The notes beneath the pieces were generated by a model, which ran no database searches, had not been told where the DNA came from, and was given only the letters and a program-made list of their open reading frames with translations. Shown here piece by piece: positions 61,780 through 64,000 of a stretch of 64,000 nt of DNA; within the stretch, counting starts at the first letter, position 1, and every line of letters begins with the position of its first letter. A program made the position numbers and the translations under genes. The DNA comes from Mycolicibacterium holsaticum DSM 44478 = JCM 12374. Its GTDB lineage: Bacteria; Actinomycetota; Actinomycetes; Mycobacteriales; Mycobacteriaceae. The stretch is taken from NCBI RefSeq assembly GCF_019645835.1, contig NZ_CP080998.1, positions 3,534,001 to 3,598,000 on the forward strand. The letters are read 5' to 3'.

Positions 61780-61935
61780 TCAGGAGTGGTGCGGGAAGCG
61801 CAACCGGATCAGCTCTAGTTCGCGGGCGATCCGCTCAGCGTCGCGATCGGCGAAATCGACGCAACCGCTGGGCGGCTGCCAACTGAACAGCTTGCTCAGT
61901 TCCCGGCCCAGCCGCGAAGCCCAATTCGTTGTCAT
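61780..61935 (-). CDS. 51-residue small protein divergent from the MocR regulator
   Basis: The frame begins MTTNWASRLGRELSKLFSWQ and ends LELIRLRFPHHS. It is a mixed-charge, helical-looking peptide without a signal. A dedicated hairpin follows its stop, and a divergent promoter region precedes it, which supports a real gene. No family is recognised. Longer extension upstream to 62214 is antisense to the MocR gene and is rejected. Confidence 0.55.
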   Translation of the reverse strand: MTTNWASRLGRELSKLFSWQPPSGCVDFADRDAERIARELELIRLRFPHHS

Positions 61936-61953
61936 CACCCGATCGTGGTGGCC

Positions 61954-61990
61954 AACTGGCTTGCTATTCAATAGCCAGTTAGCAGATACT
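61954..61990. promoter_or_regulatory. Promoter and operator of the MocR regulator
   Basis: AACTGGC (61954-61960) and GCCAGTT (61974-61980) form an inverted repeat, and TACTGGC recurs at 61987-61993. TTGCTA (61961-61966) and GATACT (61985-61990) are 18 bases apart, and the ATG at 62000 is 9 bases further on, so the mRNA should be leaderless or nearly so. Repeated half sites overlapping the -35 box are typical of MocR autoregulation. Confidence 0.6.
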
Positions 61991-61999
61991 GGCCTGCAA

Positions 62000-63442
62000 A
62001 TGACCGTTGATATGCCCGCGCAGGCGCTCAACGCGAGCCTTTTGGCCCGCACTCTGGGGAACTGGCGCACATCCAGTCGCAGCGGACCCGCGTACCAGGG
62101 GCTCGCCAACGCCATCCGGTTGCTGATCGTCGACGGGCGTCTGCCGGTCGGGGCGCAACTGCCCAGTGAACGTGCGCTCGCCGAGGCGCTGCGGGTGTCA
62201 CGCACCACGGTCACCGCCGCCTACGCCGAGCTGCGCGACGACGGCTACCTCAACGCGCGCCGCGGTGCGCGCAGCACGACCGCGCTTCCCGTGACCCCCG
62301 ACGTGCGCACCGAGGCCGCGGCGGCGTCGGTGAGCCTGGCCGCGGCGGCGCTGGCCGCACCCGCGGCCGCCGTCGCCGAGGCGTTCGCGGAGGCCACCCA
62401 TGACGTGACGCCGTATCTGCACGTACCGGGCCACGAACTCATCGGCGTTCCCGCGCTCCGTCAGGCCATCGCCGAAAGGTATTGCGAACGCGGGCTTCCC
62501 ACCGAACCCGACGAGATCATGGTGACCACGGGCGCGCAGCACGCGATCGGCCTGATCCTCACCACCTACGTGCAGGCCGGGGACCGCGTGCTCGTCGAAC
62601 AGCCCACCTACCACGGTGCGCTGTTATCGATCACCACCGCAGGGGCGCGACCCGTTCCGGTCGCGATGACCGAGGACGGCTGGGACCTCGACGCGCTGCA
62701 GGCGTCCGTGCACCAACTGTCGCCCAACCTGGCCTACCTGATCCCGGACAACCACAACCCCACCGGGCTGACGATGCCTGTGCCGCAGCGGAAACAGGTG
62801 GCGGGCATCATCGCCGAGACCCGCACCCGCACCGTCATCGACGAATCGATCATGGACATGTGGCTGGATCAGCCGGTACCCCCTCCGCTGGCGGCCGAAG
62901 TGACCTCACGGCGTGACCTGGTGCTGACGATCGGTTCGATGTCCAAGTCGTTCTGGGGCGGGCTTCGGGTGGGCTGGATCCGCGCCGAACGGTCCACCAT
63001 CGCGACCATCGCCTCGTTGCGCCCGTCCATCGACATGGGCACGGCGGTATTCGAACAATGCGCGGCGGCAAGACTTCTCGTCCGCCACCACGAACTGCTG
63101 CCCGAGCGCCGCGAGATCCTGCGCGCCCGGCGGGCGCACCTGCTGATCCTGTTGCACCGTCACCTGCCCGACTGGGAGCCGGGCCACGGCGTCGGCGGCA
63201 TGTCGCTGTGGGTGCGGCTGCCCGCGCCGATGAGCACGGCGTTGGCGGCCGCGGCCTCCCGGCTCGGCCTCGACCTGCCCGCCGGTCCGCGGTTCGGCGT
63301 CAACGGCACACTCGAGCGGTTCGTCCGCGTGCCCTACACCCTGCCCGAGGAACAGCTGGACACCGCCGTCGAACTGCTCGCCCGCGCATGGCACAGCGTG
63401 ACCGGCTCGGCAGCCCCCCAACCCACGACCGTGGTGGTCTAG
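62000..63442 (+). CDS. MocR-type (GntR-aminotransferase fusion) transcriptional regulator
   Basis: The 480-residue protein joins a GntR winged helix (LANAIRLLIVDGRLPVGAQLPSERALAEALRVSRTTVTAAYAELRDDG) to a class I aminotransferase domain (TTGAQHAIGLIL, IPDNHNPTG, DESIMDMWLD, and the PLP Lys in TIGSMSKSFWGGLRVGWI). Such proteins use PLP as a sensor. It resembles YczR, which usually faces a yczE membrane gene; here the divergent partner is the 51-residue ORF. Start ATG 62000. Confidence 0.92.
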   Translation: MTVDMPAQALNASLLARTLGNWRTSSRSGPAYQGLANAIRLLIVDGRLPVGAQLPSERALAEALRVSRTTVTAAYAELRDDGYLNARRGARSTTALPVTPDVRTEAAAASVSLAAAALAAPAAAVAEAFAEATHDVTPYLHVPGHELIGVPALRQAIAERYCERGLPTEPDEIMVTTGAQHAIGLILTTYVQAGDRVLVEQPTYHGALLSITTAGARPVPVAMTEDGWDLDALQASVHQLSPNLAYLIPDNHNPTGLTMPVPQRKQVAGIIAETRTRTVIDESIMDMWLDQPVPPPLAAEVTSRRDLVLTIGSMSKSFWGGLRVGWIRAERSTIATIASLRPSIDMGTAVFEQCAAARLLVRHHELLPERREILRARRAHLLILLHRHLPDWEPGHGVGGMSLWVRLPAPMSTALAAAASRLGLDLPAGPRFGVNGTLERFVRVPYTLPEEQLDTAVELLARAWHSVTGSAAPQPTTVVV

Positions 63443-63472
63443 CTTGTCTTCGGTGCGAGCAGAACCGGGCGG

Positions 63473-64000
<528 letters not shown>

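Overview
The window is a 64-kb stretch of a high-GC actinobacterial chromosome. Gene content and order closely follow the Mycobacterium tuberculosis H37Rv segment Rv2982c (gpsA) to Rv3042c (serB2), as I recall that map. Short intergenic gaps, many GTG starts, many 4-nt gene overlaps, a Lys/Ala-rich HupB tail and mycobacterial lipoproteins (LppZ- and LpqA-like) point to a Mycobacteriaceae member, probably a rapid grower (Mycolicibacterium). I see no phage, integrase, transposase or CRISPR array. Both edge genes (gpsA, serB2) are cut by the window.

Layout. 0-5.4 kb: gpsA end, fbiD/cofC (F420 synthesis), ppk, mutT1 and hupB. 5.6-20.2 kb: branched-chain amino acid and serine genes (leuCD with a divergent IclR regulator, leuB, serA, ilvBNC), interleaved with tRNA-Glu, tRNA-Gln, gltX, a FAH-family hydrolase, an MFS transporter and a phytoene-desaturase-like oxidoreductase. 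ilvBNC is preceded by a readable attenuator with a leader peptide carrying Leu-Leu-Val-Val-Ile codons. 20.3-27.3 kb: cfp6, a DoxX protein, lppZ and the gatCAB genes with pfkA inside the run. 27.3-32 kb: an ACT protein, then a five-gene run (DUF4178, DUF2617, DUF4247, DUF350, membrane spermidine-synthase-like protein) that in M. tuberculosis lies elsewhere (Rv2597-Rv2601), and a small Cys-rich protein. 32-40 kb: ligA, a YjbR protein, an acyl-CoA ligase, an SRPBCC/ArsR pair with duplicated palindromes, a MetE-like protein and an LpqA-like lipoprotein.

39.98-44.33 kb is the most unusual part. A 7Fe ferredoxin, two paralogous SufR-like regulators with three conserved cysteines, a complete cytochrome c oxidase subunit I (ctaD) with a short coupled upstream ORF, and a four-helix membrane protein are arranged around a 28-bp near-perfect palindrome. 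A related sequence lies in front of the second regulator. This looks like a self-contained Fe-S-sensing regulon controlling an alternative terminal-oxidase subunit. In M. tuberculosis the usual ctaD follows serB2, just beyond this window, so this is probably a second copy.

44.3-64 kb: mnmA and iscS (tRNA thiolation), a nitroreductase/SDR pair, etfBA with a TetR-type palindrome upstream, then the methylglucose-lipopolysaccharide region (methyltransferase, GH57, glycosyltransferase, acyltransferase, lipoprotein, secreted protein, two methyltransferases), a shortened echA17, a NUDIX hydrolase, an ABC ATPase, a 51-aa small protein, a MocR-type regulator and the end of serB2. The glycosyltransferase is bracketed by inverted copies of a 75-80 bp repeat that touch its start and stop codons. 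One methyltransferase seems to start with CTG, inside a CTGA overlap.
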